The notes under the pieces: generated by a model
Seen by the model: only the letters and a program-made list of their open reading frames with translations
Told to the model about the DNA's origin: nothing
Database searches by the model: none
Position numbers and translations under genes: made by a program
Shown here: piece by piece, positions 35,554-43,868 of the stretch
How the letters are laid out: every line of letters starts with the position of its first letter
How positions within the stretch are numbered: position 1 is the stretch's first letter
Origin: Pseudomonas berkeleyensis
GTDB lineage: Bacteria > Pseudomonadota > Gammaproteobacteria > Pseudomonadales > Pseudomonadaceae
Length of the DNA stretch: 64,000 bases
NCBI RefSeq assembly: GCF_014109765.1
Contig: NZ_CP059139.1
Location: forward strand, 620,001-684,000
Reading direction: 5' to 3'

Positions 35554-36752
35554 GGTGCATCTCCCAGGATCAGCGCGACGTTGTTGCCGCCGAAGGCGAA
35601 GGAGTTGCTCATCAGGTAGCGACCTTGCTCGCGGGTGAGACGCGCACCCGGCGGGACGAGTTCAAGGGGCGCCAGCTCGGGATCGTGCTGGCCATCCCAG
35701 AGGTGTGGCGGCAGCAGGCCGTCACGGTTGTATTCGCTCAGGGTCAGCCAGCAGAAAGCCGCTTCCAGAGCGCCGGCGGCGCCCAGGGTGTGGCCGGTCA
35801 TGGGTTTGCTCGAGGAGCAGGGCAGGCCATTGGGGAACAGGGCGCGCACGGCTTTGCTTTCCATCGAGTCGTTATGCCGGGTGGCAGTGCCATGCAGGTT
35901 GAGGTAGACAATTTCGCTGGCGGCGATGCCGGCGCTGGTCAACGCCTTTTCCATGGCCGCACGGGCGCCGAGGCCTTCCGGGTGCGGTGCGGAGATATGG
36001 TGGGCGTCGGACGTGGCGCCGCCACCGAAGAAGGCGATGGGGGCGGGCTCGCGGGTCATCAGGAACAGGGCCGCGGCTTCACCGATGTTGATGCCGTGGC
36101 GATTCACCGAGAACGGATTGCAGGGCTCGGCGGAAACCGCCTCCAGCGACGAGAAACCATTCAGGGTCAGGCGGCACAGGCTGTCGACGCCGCCGCAGAT
36201 CACCGCATCGCACAGGCCCTGATTGAGCAAACGATGGGCGCTGAGCAGGGCGCGGGCGCTGGAGGTACAGGCCGTGGACTGGCAATACACCGGGCCGCTC
36301 AGGCCCAGCCAATCGGCGAGGAAGGTGGCTGGGGCGGCCATCTCCTGCTGGGCGTAATCGTATGTGGCGGGCAGTTCGCCTTCGTTGACATGGCGGGCGA
36401 TGCTGTCGCCGGCCTCGCGGATGCCCGAGGTGCTGGTGCCCAGTACCAGGCCGACGCGATGGGCGCCGTAACGGGCGATGGCTGCCTGCAACTCGGCTTC
36501 TATCTGCTGCGCGGCGGCCAGCAGCAACTGGTTGTTGCGGCTGTGCGAGGCCTCGAAACCGGCCGGCATGGCGGGCAGATCGGCATGCACGGCGCCTACC
36601 GTCAGGCAGCGCTCGGGTACCCAGCCGGCTTCAGCGCGCATGCCGCTGGTGTCACCGGCAAACAGCGCATCGGCCACGGCCTGCTTGCCTTCGCCGAGGG
36701 CGCAGAGCAGGCCGAGTGCATTGAGATAGCCGGGGGTGGTTGAGCGGGGCAT
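35550..36752 (-). CDS. Beta-ketoacyl-ACP synthase (ApeO type)
   Basis: 400 aa. Complete triad: Cys in YCQSTACTSSA (about 165), His in NLHGTATRHND (about 289), His in MTGHTLGAAG (about 322), and the closing SNSFAFGGNNVAL motif. By its position between the DUF3261 lipoprotein and the dehydratase it corresponds to ApeO, the elongating KS that pairs with a chain-length factor (here probably the product of 50586-51302). Confidence 0.87.
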   Translation of the reverse strand: MPRSTTPGYLNALGLLCALGEGKQAVADALFAGDTSGMRAEAGWVPERCLTVGAVHADLPAMPAGFEASHSRNNQLLLAAAQQIEAELQAAIARYGAHRVGLVLGTSTSGIREAGDSIARHVNEGELPATYDYAQQEMAAPATFLADWLGLSGPVYCQSTACTSSARALLSAHRLLNQGLCDAVICGGVDSLCRLTLNGFSSLEAVSAEPCNPFSVNRHGINIGEAAALFLMTREPAPIAFFGGGATSDAHHISAPHPEGLGARAAMEKALTSAGIAASEIVYLNLHGTATRHNDSMESKAVRALFPNGLPCSSSKPMTGHTLGAAGALEAAFCWLTLSEYNRDGLLPPHLWDGQHDPELAPLELVPPGARLTREQGRYLMSNSFAFGGNNVALILGDAP

Positions 36753-37246
36753 CAGTCGCTTTCTTCCAGGGTCAGTGCGCGTATCCGGTAGTTCAGGCCG
36801 GTCTTGCCAAGGGTGAAATCCAGGGGGGCCTGGTAGTGGATGTTCCAGTCCGGGCTCAGGCGGCGCTGGTTTGCGCCATCCTGATGCCAGCTGCCGGTCG
36901 GGTAGCCCTGCAGTGCGTCGGCGCGAGCCAGGGCGAACAGCAGTGCAGCGAACAGCTCACGTGCCTCGGTATTCGGCGGCAGCAGGCCGTCGCCGCGCCA
37001 CTCACCGGCTTCCAGCAACTGGCGAGCCAGGGGAATACCGAGCGGGTCAAGCAGCGACCAGCGCAGGGCCGGGCCTTCCTGCTGGATCACCAGTAGCCAG
37101 TCCTGACGCACGTCCGCCTGCTCACGCTGGATCTGCAGGGTGAGCGGCAGCGCGAAGGCCAATGCCGGGGCCGCTTGCGGCACGGGGGTGCGTGCGGCGC
37201 AGGCGCCTAGCAGCAGGCTGGCGACGAGCAGGAGTATGCGTGGCAT
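36752..37246 (-). CDS. DUF3261 family lipoprotein (APE)
   Basis: 164 aa. Lipobox LLGACAA gives lipidated Cys15; mature N-terminus has no Asp at +2, consistent with outer-membrane sorting. The remaining beta-rich domain is DUF3261, which regularly accompanies APE clusters. It may work with the LolA-like protein and MMPL exporter to place the lipid in the outer membrane. ATG 37246 shares a base with the methyltransferase stop. Confidence 0.78.
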   Translation of the reverse strand: MPRILLLVASLLLGACAARTPVPQAAPALAFALPLTLQIQREQADVRQDWLLVIQQEGPALRWSLLDPLGIPLARQLLEAGEWRGDGLLPPNTEARELFAALLFALARADALQGYPTGSWHQDGANQRRLSPDWNIHYQAPLDFTLGKTGLNYRIRALTLEESD

Positions 37247-37965
37247 CACGGCTTGCGCGCCACCACGTTGAGCAGCGTTTCGTCGCGTTGTCCGACCGGC
37301 TTGGGTCGCATCAGCCCCCAGCGTTCCAGCAGGCCGAAGTCCTTGGCGCGGCTCCACCACAGGTAGGGGTAGGAAATACTGCTCTCTTCGAACTGGAAAC
37401 CCTGCGCGCTGAGCATGTCCAGGTACTGCTCGGCGCTGCGTTGCACGTGCATCGGGTGACGGAACAGCCAGCGGATCACCCAGGTGTCGATGTAGTACTT
37501 GGTCGACTCGGCCAATAGCAGCCGGCCACCGGGCTTGAGCACGCGCCAGAACTCGGCGAGTGCCTGCTCCTGTTCCACCAGGTGGTGCAGGGTCTGGTGA
37601 CAGAACAGCAGGTCGACGCTGGCGTCGGGCAGGTCGATGGCCGCGCAGTCACTGGCGATCAGTTCGACCTCCAGGCCCAGGCGCTCGGCCTCGCGGCGCG
37701 AGCATTCGAGGCTGTGCGGATCGGCGTCGAGACCGATCATCCGCGCCGGTGCGAAGGCGGCGTTGAGCAGGCCGAAGGAACGGCCCTGGCCGCAGCCGGC
37801 ATCGAGCAGCACTGGCGCTTGCGGCAGCGGGCTGCCGCTCAGGCGCACCAGGTCGTTGATCGCGACCCGCAGTACATGGTGTTGCCAGACATGGCTCTGC
37901 AGGAACCAGAAGCCGAAGCGGGTTTCTTCGACGTAGGTGGGCGAGACGGGGCGCAGGGCGTTCAT
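37246..37965 (-). CDS. SAM-dependent methyltransferase (class I)
   Basis: 239 aa. Motif I VLLDAGCGQGRSFG (about 52-65), acidic motif II GLDADP (about 78-83) and post-motif LLFCHQTLHHLVEQEQALAEF. A methyltransferase of this type is typical of APE clusters and is presumed to methylate the aryl head group (ring carbon or O-methyl). The exact site cannot be read from sequence. Confidence 0.82.
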   Translation of the reverse strand: MNALRPVSPTYVEETRFGFWFLQSHVWQHHVLRVAINDLVRLSGSPLPQAPVLLDAGCGQGRSFGLLNAAFAPARMIGLDADPHSLECSRREAERLGLEVELIASDCAAIDLPDASVDLLFCHQTLHHLVEQEQALAEFWRVLKPGGRLLLAESTKYYIDTWVIRWLFRHPMHVQRSAEQYLDMLSAQGFQFEESSISYPYLWWSRAKDFGLLERWGLMRPKPVGQRDETLLNVVARKP

Positions 37966-37977
37966 CGACTGTCCTTG

Positions 37978-39225
37978 TCAGGGCTGTGAACAAAGCTCGG
38001 CCAGCACGCGCAGGCGCCGGCGAGGTTCGGAAACATAGGGATTTTTACCGTCCCAGGCGTAGCCGGCAAGGATCGAGCTGATCATGCGGCGAATCTCCGG
38101 CGAAGCGTTCTCGTAATAGATCACGTCCTGGAAGGAGCCCTCATACCAGCCTTCGACGTAGACGCGGAAGGTATCCACGCCACGCTTGAGCGGGATGGCG
38201 AACTCGGTTTCCCAGTCCACCGTTTCGCCACCCAACTGACGATGCAGCAGCCCGGCGGCCATGCTCGCCGAGCGCATGGCGATGGTCACGCCCGAGCTGA
38301 ATACCGGGTCGAGGAATTCGGCGGCGTTGCCCAGCAGGGCGAAGCCCGGGCCGTGCAGGCTCTTGACGTTGGCCGAGTAACCGTTGATCTCGCGTGCCGG
38401 GGTGTCCCACACGGCATTGCCCAGCACCTTGCTCAGCGATGGGGTCTCGGCGACGAACTGCTTGAGGCAGGCATCGAGATCCTTCGGGTAGTTCTCGTAA
38501 TGCTCGGCCGCGGCGACCACGCCCAGCGAGCAGCGGCCGTTGCTGAACGGAATGGTCCAGAACCACACGTCGCGCAGAGTCGGATGGGTGGTGATGAGGA
38601 TCATCTCGCGGTTGAAAGCGGAGGCCGGATCGATGTTGTCCTCGATGTGGGTGAACACCGCGCGGCGTACCGGGAAAGCCGATGGCGTATCGAGGTCGAG
38701 CAGGCGCGGCAACACGCGGCCATAACCACTGCCGTCGAGAACGAAGGCGCACTCGACCTGGTATTCATGACCGTCGGCCAGGCGGCGTACTGACAGGCGC
38801 GGGCAGTCGCCGCTGAAGTCGGCAGCGAAGATTTCTTCCTCGTAGCGAATCTCCACGCCCTGGCGCTCGGCCTCGTCGGCCAGCAGCTTGTCGAAGTCGG
38901 CACGGATTACCTGGTAGGTCGAACCCTTGCCCTCGGTGAATTTGTCGCGGAAGTCGAAGCTGGTGTAACGCTCGCCCCAGGCGAACGCGGCGCCGTGCTT
39001 GGTCTGGAAACCGGCGGCCTGAACCGCTTCGAGCATGCCGGCCTCTTCGACGAAGTCCAGGCAGTGCGACAGCAGACTCTCGCCGATGGAGAAACGCGGG
39101 AAACGCTGGCGCTCCAGCACCAGTACGTCATGGCCCTGGCGCTTGAGAATGGCGGCGGCGATGGCGCCAGAGGGGCCGGCACCGATGACGACGATCTGAC
39201 GTTGTTCGAGTTCAGGAGATTTCAT
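37978..39225 (-). CDS. FAD-dependent halogenase-like oxidoreductase
   Basis: 415 aa. FAD motif VVIGAGPSGAIAA (GAGPSG 15-20). The halogenase signature WFWTIP is at 221-226 and FLDPVFSSG (304-312) matches the FxPxSxG-like motif; Lys76 in QTKHGAAFAWGE sits where flavin halogenases have the catalytic Lys. This suggests chlorination or bromination of the aryl head, as in xanthomonadins and some flexirubins. A hydroxylase role on the same fold is the alternative. ATG 39225 was chosen because it begins the conserved part; 39243 is possible. It overlaps the antiporter-like gene by 14 bp. Confidence 0.75.
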   Translation of the reverse strand: MKSPELEQRQIVVIGAGPSGAIAAAILKRQGHDVLVLERQRFPRFSIGESLLSHCLDFVEEAGMLEAVQAAGFQTKHGAAFAWGERYTSFDFRDKFTEGKGSTYQVIRADFDKLLADEAERQGVEIRYEEEIFAADFSGDCPRLSVRRLADGHEYQVECAFVLDGSGYGRVLPRLLDLDTPSAFPVRRAVFTHIEDNIDPASAFNREMILITTHPTLRDVWFWTIPFSNGRCSLGVVAAAEHYENYPKDLDACLKQFVAETPSLSKVLGNAVWDTPAREINGYSANVKSLHGPGFALLGNAAEFLDPVFSSGVTIAMRSASMAAGLLHRQLGGETVDWETEFAIPLKRGVDTFRVYVEGWYEGSFQDVIYYENASPEIRRMISSILAGYAWDGKNPYVSEPRRRLRVLAELCSQP

Positions 39226-40360
39226 AGCGGGCTTTCGCTTCATGATTGGCCACGTGCCGGCCCAGCAGGGCAGGCAACAGAGTAGAGAACAGACTCATCA
39301 GCAGCAGGCCGAAGTACACCGTTGAATCAATCAGCTGGAGCTGCAGGAGCAGGTTGAGGAACACGATTTCAGTCAGGCCACGGATGTTCAGCAGCAGGCT
39401 TTCGCGCCACTTGATCCGTGCCGATGCGGCCGGGTCTGCCCAATGCAGGCCCAGCCAGCTGCCAAGCACCTTGCTGATGACCGGCAGCGCCAGCAGGGTA
39501 CCCAAGACCAGCCAGGAGAGATGTTGATCCAGGCCATGGAAATCTACCCGCAGCACGCCGTAAGTGAGGATCAGCGGCACTGCGATGCCATTCATCAACA
39601 GCTTCCAGTGACGCTGTGCCAATGGCAGGACGAAAGGCTGCTTCAGGTAGCCCAGGCAGAGCATGTAGGCGATGCCGAACACCAGCGCGTTCAGCCCCAG
39701 TTGCTGGAACAGCACCATTAGGGCGAAGAACGGCAGGCTATAGAACGACGGGTGATTCAGTCTGACTGCGCGCAGCACCAGAGGCAGCAGTGCTGCCAGC
39801 AGCGGCCACAGCAGTGTCGCGGGTTGGCTGCTGCCCTGGGCCAGGCCGAACAGGCTCCAGCACATGAAATCCATCAGGATCGCTGCGTGCAGCAGGCGTT
39901 TGGTAGCGGCGGCTGGGTAGCCGATGCTCTGCAGGAACAGATAGAGCACCGGAATGGCGGTGATGGAGAACAGCAGGCCGATGCCCACCGCACTCAGCCA
40001 GCCGCGCTCGTCAGGCAGCAGCCAGAGTGAGCAGGCCAGGCCCGCCAGCATCGGCACGAGAAAACTCGGCAGGGCGATCTTCACGCAGGCCGGGCTGAGA
40101 TCGAGGTCGATCACGTCGCTGAGGATGTAGCCGAGTAGCAGCGCAAAGCACAGGCCATAGGCGAGGTTCAGCCAGCCGGGCGCGAGCAGGTCGCTGGCGC
40201 TCAACTGCCAGTGCGGCTCGGCCCATAGCAACAGCAGCGCCGGAATGGCCAGCGCGGCCACCAGCAACTGACCGACGATGGGAATCAGGCGGCGTCCGCC
40301 GATGACTGCGACCAGTGCGTAAATGGCCAGGGCCAGCAGCCAGAACAGGGCGACGGTCAT
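39212..40360 (-). CDS. Sodium/proton antiporter-like membrane protein
   Basis: 382 aa, about 11-12 hydrophobic segments, resembling the CPA2 (KefB/NapA) antiporter core but without the C-terminal TrkA-N domain. The segment AILMDFMCW (about 155-163) has an Asp where CPA2 proteins carry ion-binding acids. A transporter of this type is not essential to APE chemistry; it may supply ion or precursor flux. Overlaps both neighbours (4 and 14 bp). Confidence 0.65.
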   Translation of the reverse strand: MTVALFWLLALAIYALVAVIGGRRLIPIVGQLLVAALAIPALLLLWAEPHWQLSASDLLAPGWLNLAYGLCFALLLGYILSDVIDLDLSPACVKIALPSFLVPMLAGLACSLWLLPDERGWLSAVGIGLLFSITAIPVLYLFLQSIGYPAAATKRLLHAAILMDFMCWSLFGLAQGSSQPATLLWPLLAALLPLVLRAVRLNHPSFYSLPFFALMVLFQQLGLNALVFGIAYMLCLGYLKQPFVLPLAQRHWKLLMNGIAVPLILTYGVLRVDFHGLDQHLSWLVLGTLLALPVISKVLGSWLGLHWADPAASARIKWRESLLLNIRGLTEIVFLNLLLQLQLIDSTVYFGLLLMSLFSTLLPALLGRHVANHEAKARYEIS

Positions 40361-42684
40361 GGCTGCGGCTCCTTCGCAAGCGCGTCACCTGCCCAGGGCG
40401 CGAGGAGGAAACTGAAGGCCAGGCCGATGCTGATGGTCAGGCCGAAATTACTGACTGCCGGTGTGCTCGACACGGCCAGCAGACCGAACGACAGCCAGGT
40501 GGTCAGCGCCGACAACAGTGTGCCGAGCAGGCTGGTGGCGGCGCCGCCGACCCGTTCGCGGATCAGGATGGCGTAGTCCACGCCGATGGCGGTGACCAGC
40601 AACAGGCCGAACAGGCTGAACAGGGTCAGCGGCTGACCGAGCCAGCCGAGGCTGGCCAGGCTGGCCAGCGCGGCCAGCAGCGATACCGCCAATATGCGTG
40701 CTGCCCCGCGTGCGCCGAAGGAGATGCACAGCACGGCGAAGATCAGCAGGCAGGAGGCCAGCTTGAGTTCGGCGGCGCTGACCTGGGTAGCGGCGAACAG
40801 GCGATTGAGTTCACCGAGGCGGTCGACCAGCTTCACGCCGTCCAGCCCCTCGACCTGGGCTGCCAGCAGATTGCTGTTGGTCAGGCCTTGCAGGCTGATC
40901 AGCCCGGCGACCTGGCCATCATCGGCGTTGCCCAGCCAGAGCGGGCGCCAGGGTTCGCTCAGCGGCGCGGCGAGCACCTGCTCGATGTTCAGGGTGGGCA
41001 GGGTTTGCAGGTGTTGCGCCTCCTGCTCGATGGCCTCGGCAGGAATGCCCAGTTCGGCGAGCGCCGCACTGTGGCGTGGGAGTTGTGCCAGCGCCAGGCG
41101 CAGTGTGTCCTGCTGCGTGGCCGGTGCGACCAACTGGCTCAGTGCCAGATAGCTTTTGAGCTGGCCTTGTTCCACCAGCGTGTCCAGGCGCTGACTCAGT
41201 ATCAGCTGGCGTTGCAGGAGTTGCTCCTCATCGGCGCCGCGCACCAGGAAGAACTGACTGGTCGGTTGCATGCCGGCGATCTGGCTGATGGCTTTCGATT
41301 GCTCCAGCAATTGCGGCGGCACGCTGGCCCACTGACGCAGGTCGTCCTTGTGCGAGAGCTGCATCAGACCGCCTGCGCAGAACAGGGCGAAGATCAATAG
41401 TAGCCAGGGAGTTGGCAGTTTGCGCAGCAAGGCTTCGCGCCAGTCGAGCAGGCGTTGCGCCAGAGCATGAGGCGGCTGCCAGGGACGTATCTCGGCCTTG
41501 CCGAGCAGGGTTGGCAACAGGAACAGTGTGCTCAGGTAGGCGCCGAGCAGGCCGGCGGCGGAGAAGATCGCCACTTGTTTCAGCGCCGGGAATGGGGTGA
41601 AGGCCAGGGCCAGGTAGCCGATGACGTTGGTCACCAGACCGAGGCTCAGGCCGAGCAGCGTCGCGCGCAGGGCACGCCAGCTGTCCCAGGGTTGCAGCGT
41701 CCAGCTCTTCGACAGCAGGTGCAGGGGATAGTCGATGGCCACACCGATCAGGCTCGCACCCAGCACCAGCGTCATCACATGGATATGGCCGAACACCGCG
41801 ACACAAGCCGTGAGCCCGGCGAACACGCCGATGGCGGCGGGGATGAAGGCCAGCAATACGCGTACCCGGCGAAACACCAGCAGCATCAGCAGCAGGGCAC
41901 CGGCACTGGCGATGCCACCCATCAGGCTGATTTCACGCGTGGCTTCGCGCTGGCCGTGGGCGGAATACAGCAGCCCGCTACTGGCGAGCAGCTGGCCGCC
42001 GCGTGCTTGCACCTCGTCACGGGCCTGGGTGACCAGATCATCCACGGCCAGTGCCAGGTTGCCGTCGAAGGCATCGGCATTGGTGCGGGCGCGCAGCAGT
42101 GCCCAGGTGGTGCCTGCGCTTTCGGCGATCAGTGCGCCGCTGAGATCGACCTGGACATTGTGGTGATGGGGAAGACTCTTCTCCACCAGGGTGCTGAGGC
42201 CGAGCAGGTCATCATTGGTGGCGACCACGCCCTGGCTGCGGAAGGGGTCGAACAGATCCTGAACGCGTCTTGCGATGAAGGCGGCCGGATTGTCGATCAG
42301 CAACTGACGATCAGCCGCCGGCAGTAGTGCCAGGCGTTGATCCTGCAATTGCTGGCGTATGCTGGACAGGTCGGCCTGCGGATCCCACTGCACCTTTTCG
42401 AACAGTGCCTGCTGCTGCCAGTGCGCGCCCAGCTCAGCGGCCAGCGCCAGGGCTTGCTCGCGCTGCGGGTGGCTGATCAACACCAGCAGTTCGCGGTTGA
42501 GTGGCTCCTGCATGCGTTGCACGGCCTGCTGTTCGAGCGCGTCCGGCTTACCGCTGGGCACCAGCTCCAGCAGGTTGGCCGAGACAGGCGCACCCCCGCG
42601 CCACTGCCAGGCAGCAACGAAAACGAGCAGGAGCAGGGCGAGCGGGAAAAGCCGTGAACCCCAGTATTCAACTCTGGAAGTCAT
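40357..42684 (-). CDS. MMPL/RND-family lipid exporter (APE)
   Basis: 775-aa inner-membrane exporter with an N-terminal helix, a large periplasmic domain (about 35-230), six helices, a second periplasmic domain and six more helices. ASLIGVAIDYPLH and VTAIGVDYAILI contain the acidic residues of the proton path (GxxxDY motif in each half). Such MMPL proteins are constant in APE clusters and are thought to move the polyene lipid. ATG 42684 has GGAG upstream and overlaps the LolA-like gene by 17 bp. Confidence 0.85.
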   Translation of the reverse strand: MTSRVEYWGSRLFPLALLLLVFVAAWQWRGGAPVSANLLELVPSGKPDALEQQAVQRMQEPLNRELLVLISHPQREQALALAAELGAHWQQQALFEKVQWDPQADLSSIRQQLQDQRLALLPAADRQLLIDNPAAFIARRVQDLFDPFRSQGVVATNDDLLGLSTLVEKSLPHHHNVQVDLSGALIAESAGTTWALLRARTNADAFDGNLALAVDDLVTQARDEVQARGGQLLASSGLLYSAHGQREATREISLMGGIASAGALLLMLLVFRRVRVLLAFIPAAIGVFAGLTACVAVFGHIHVMTLVLGASLIGVAIDYPLHLLSKSWTLQPWDSWRALRATLLGLSLGLVTNVIGYLALAFTPFPALKQVAIFSAAGLLGAYLSTLFLLPTLLGKAEIRPWQPPHALAQRLLDWREALLRKLPTPWLLLIFALFCAGGLMQLSHKDDLRQWASVPPQLLEQSKAISQIAGMQPTSQFFLVRGADEEQLLQRQLILSQRLDTLVEQGQLKSYLALSQLVAPATQQDTLRLALAQLPRHSAALAELGIPAEAIEQEAQHLQTLPTLNIEQVLAAPLSEPWRPLWLGNADDGQVAGLISLQGLTNSNLLAAQVEGLDGVKLVDRLGELNRLFAATQVSAAELKLASCLLIFAVLCISFGARGAARILAVSLLAALASLASLGWLGQPLTLFSLFGLLLVTAIGVDYAILIRERVGGAATSLLGTLLSALTTWLSFGLLAVSSTPAVSNFGLTISIGLAFSFLLAPWAGDALAKEPQP

Positions 42685-43357
42685 GTCGCTCCGCATCGCT
42701 CAGGGACTGATCGGCCTGATTGTCTTCCAGGCGCAACACGGTGCTGTCGCCCTGGGTTTCCTGCAGTTCGATGCGCTGCACCAGTTCACCGCCACTGATG
42801 ACGATGGCCTTGAATACCTGCTTGAGCAGGACGCTGCGAGGCGTCAGATCAAGCTGCCAGGCCTCGGCACTGCCGCTCAGGCTGAGTTCGAAGTCCTGAC
42901 GCAGGCCGCTGCTGTCGCCCTTGAGCACGGCGAGAAACAGGCGGTTCTGCTGGGCGGTGGCGCTTTGCTGGGCGACGAACTGCCAGCCTTGCTCACCGCG
43001 CCGGGCGATGCCTTGCGCGTCGATGCGATAGTCCTGTTGCAGCGGGCGTTCGAGCAGCCAGAGCAGGCCGTAGTCCTTGGCCAGGACGAAGCGGCCGCGG
43101 CTGGTCAGCGGTTGCGGCAGTGCGCGCAGGTGCTTTTCCTGGATGAAACTGCCGCGCACCACTTCAGGTTCGCCGAGCTGCTCGCTGAGCTGGTCGAGGT
43201 CGAAGGCCATTGCCAACTGGGCAATGCCAGCCAGCAGTAGCCCGGATGCAATCCGGGAGAGGTAGCGGGTAATGAAGTGCCTCCCGGATTGCATCCGGGC
43301 TATGCATTGACCTTGTCCTTCCGCTTGGCGGTGGGCGCCCGGATGCATGCTGTTCAC
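42668..43357 (-). CDS. LolA-like outer-membrane carrier protein (APE), 5' end invaded by a REP pair
   Basis: About 229 aa. The folded domain after the signal peptide (FDLDQLSEQLGEPEVVRGSF onward) is LolA-like, proposed to carry the pigment lipid across the periplasm. GTG 43357 overlaps the thioesterase stop and has GAGGG upstream; ATG 43348 is an alternative. The signal hydrophobic core is at IASGLLLAGIAQLAMA, so about 35 residues precede it. Residues about 19-40 are encoded by a 65-bp REP-like inverted repeat. If initiation is at 43294 instead, the REP supplies the start codon. Confidence 0.75.
   Translation of the reverse strand: MNSMHPGAHRQAEGQGQCIARMQSGRHFITRYLSRIASGLLLAGIAQLAMAFDLDQLSEQLGEPEVVRGSFIQEKHLRALPQPLTSRGRFVLAKDYGLLWLLERPLQQDYRIDAQGIARRGEQGWQFVAQQSATAQQNRLFLAVLKGDSSGLRQDFELSLSGSAEAWQLDLTPRSVLLKQVFKAIVISGGELVQRIELQETQGDSTVLRLEDNQADQSLSDAERHDFQS
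43238..43302. repeat. REP-like paired palindromes (CCCGGATGCAATCCGGG family)
   Basis: Arms of 22 bp at 43238-43259 and 43281-43302 are perfect reverse complements, spacer 21 bp. Each arm includes the smaller palindrome CCGGATGCAATCCGG. It lies inside the coding start of the LolA-like gene. A second pair with the same 21-bp spacing is at 54752-54814. Confidence 0.85.
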
Positions 43358-43779
43358 GCGATGGCCCTCTGCACGGCATCGATGAAGACCTGTGGCGAGG
43401 CGAACTGCATTTCTCGCGTGGCGATTTCCACGGCCACCTGCACGGTGCTGCCACGGGTCATGCGCTCGCCCGTCTCGGCATCGCTGATCAGGTAGTTGAT
43501 CTTCAGGCGGCTTTCCCACTCCACCAGGTCGGCGCGCACGATGATGCGTTGGCCGAACTGGGCGCCACGTACGTAGCGCACCTGCAGGTCGATCACCGGC
43601 CAGGCGTAGCCGGAGTCGCGCATCTGCTTGTAGTTGTGGTCGAGCTTGTCGAGCAGGGCGCAACGCGCCTGCTCGAAGTACTTGACGTAGTGGCCATGCC
43701 AGACGATTTCCATCATGTCGACGTCATAGAACTGCACTTGCAGTTCGATCTGCGCCTGCAATACGCCCTTGCTACGCAT
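43354..43779 (-). CDS. 4-hydroxybenzoyl-CoA-type thioesterase (APE)
   Basis: 141-aa hotdog protein of the YbgC/4HBT group. The motif VDMMEIVWHGHYVKYFEQAR (about 20-39) carries the Asp and His of the active site. Probably releases or proofreads ACP-bound intermediates; corresponds to ApeK by position. Start ATG 43779 is 14 bp from a REP pair. First gene after that gap, which may therefore have its own promoter or be read through from the lyase gene. Confidence 0.83.
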   Translation of the reverse strand: MRSKGVLQAQIELQVQFYDVDMMEIVWHGHYVKYFEQARCALLDKLDHNYKQMRDSGYAWPVIDLQVRYVRGAQFGQRIIVRADLVEWESRLKINYLISDAETGERMTRGSTVQVAVEIATREMQFASPQVFIDAVQRAIA

Positions 43780-43792
43780 GGCGAATACTCCC

Positions 43793-43861
43793 GTAGGGTG
43801 GGCTTCAGCCCACCAGTAAATGTCACAGTCGGCGGTTGCGGTGGGCTGAAGCCCAGCCTAC
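43793..43861. repeat. REP-like paired palindromes (GTGGGCTTCAGCCCAC family)
   Basis: GTAGGGTGGGCTTCAGCCCACC (43793-43814) and its near reverse complement (43840-43861, one mismatch), spacer 25 bp. Same family as 27129-27191. It lies between the thioesterase and ammonia-lyase genes of the APE operon. Confidence 0.8.
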
Positions 43862-43868
43862 AGGCTGC

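Noticed and set aside
41455..42327. + strand frame opposite the MMPL exporter
   Set aside because: The - strand product has a full MMPL layout with overlapping neighbours; the + frame is Gln/Gly-rich without features.
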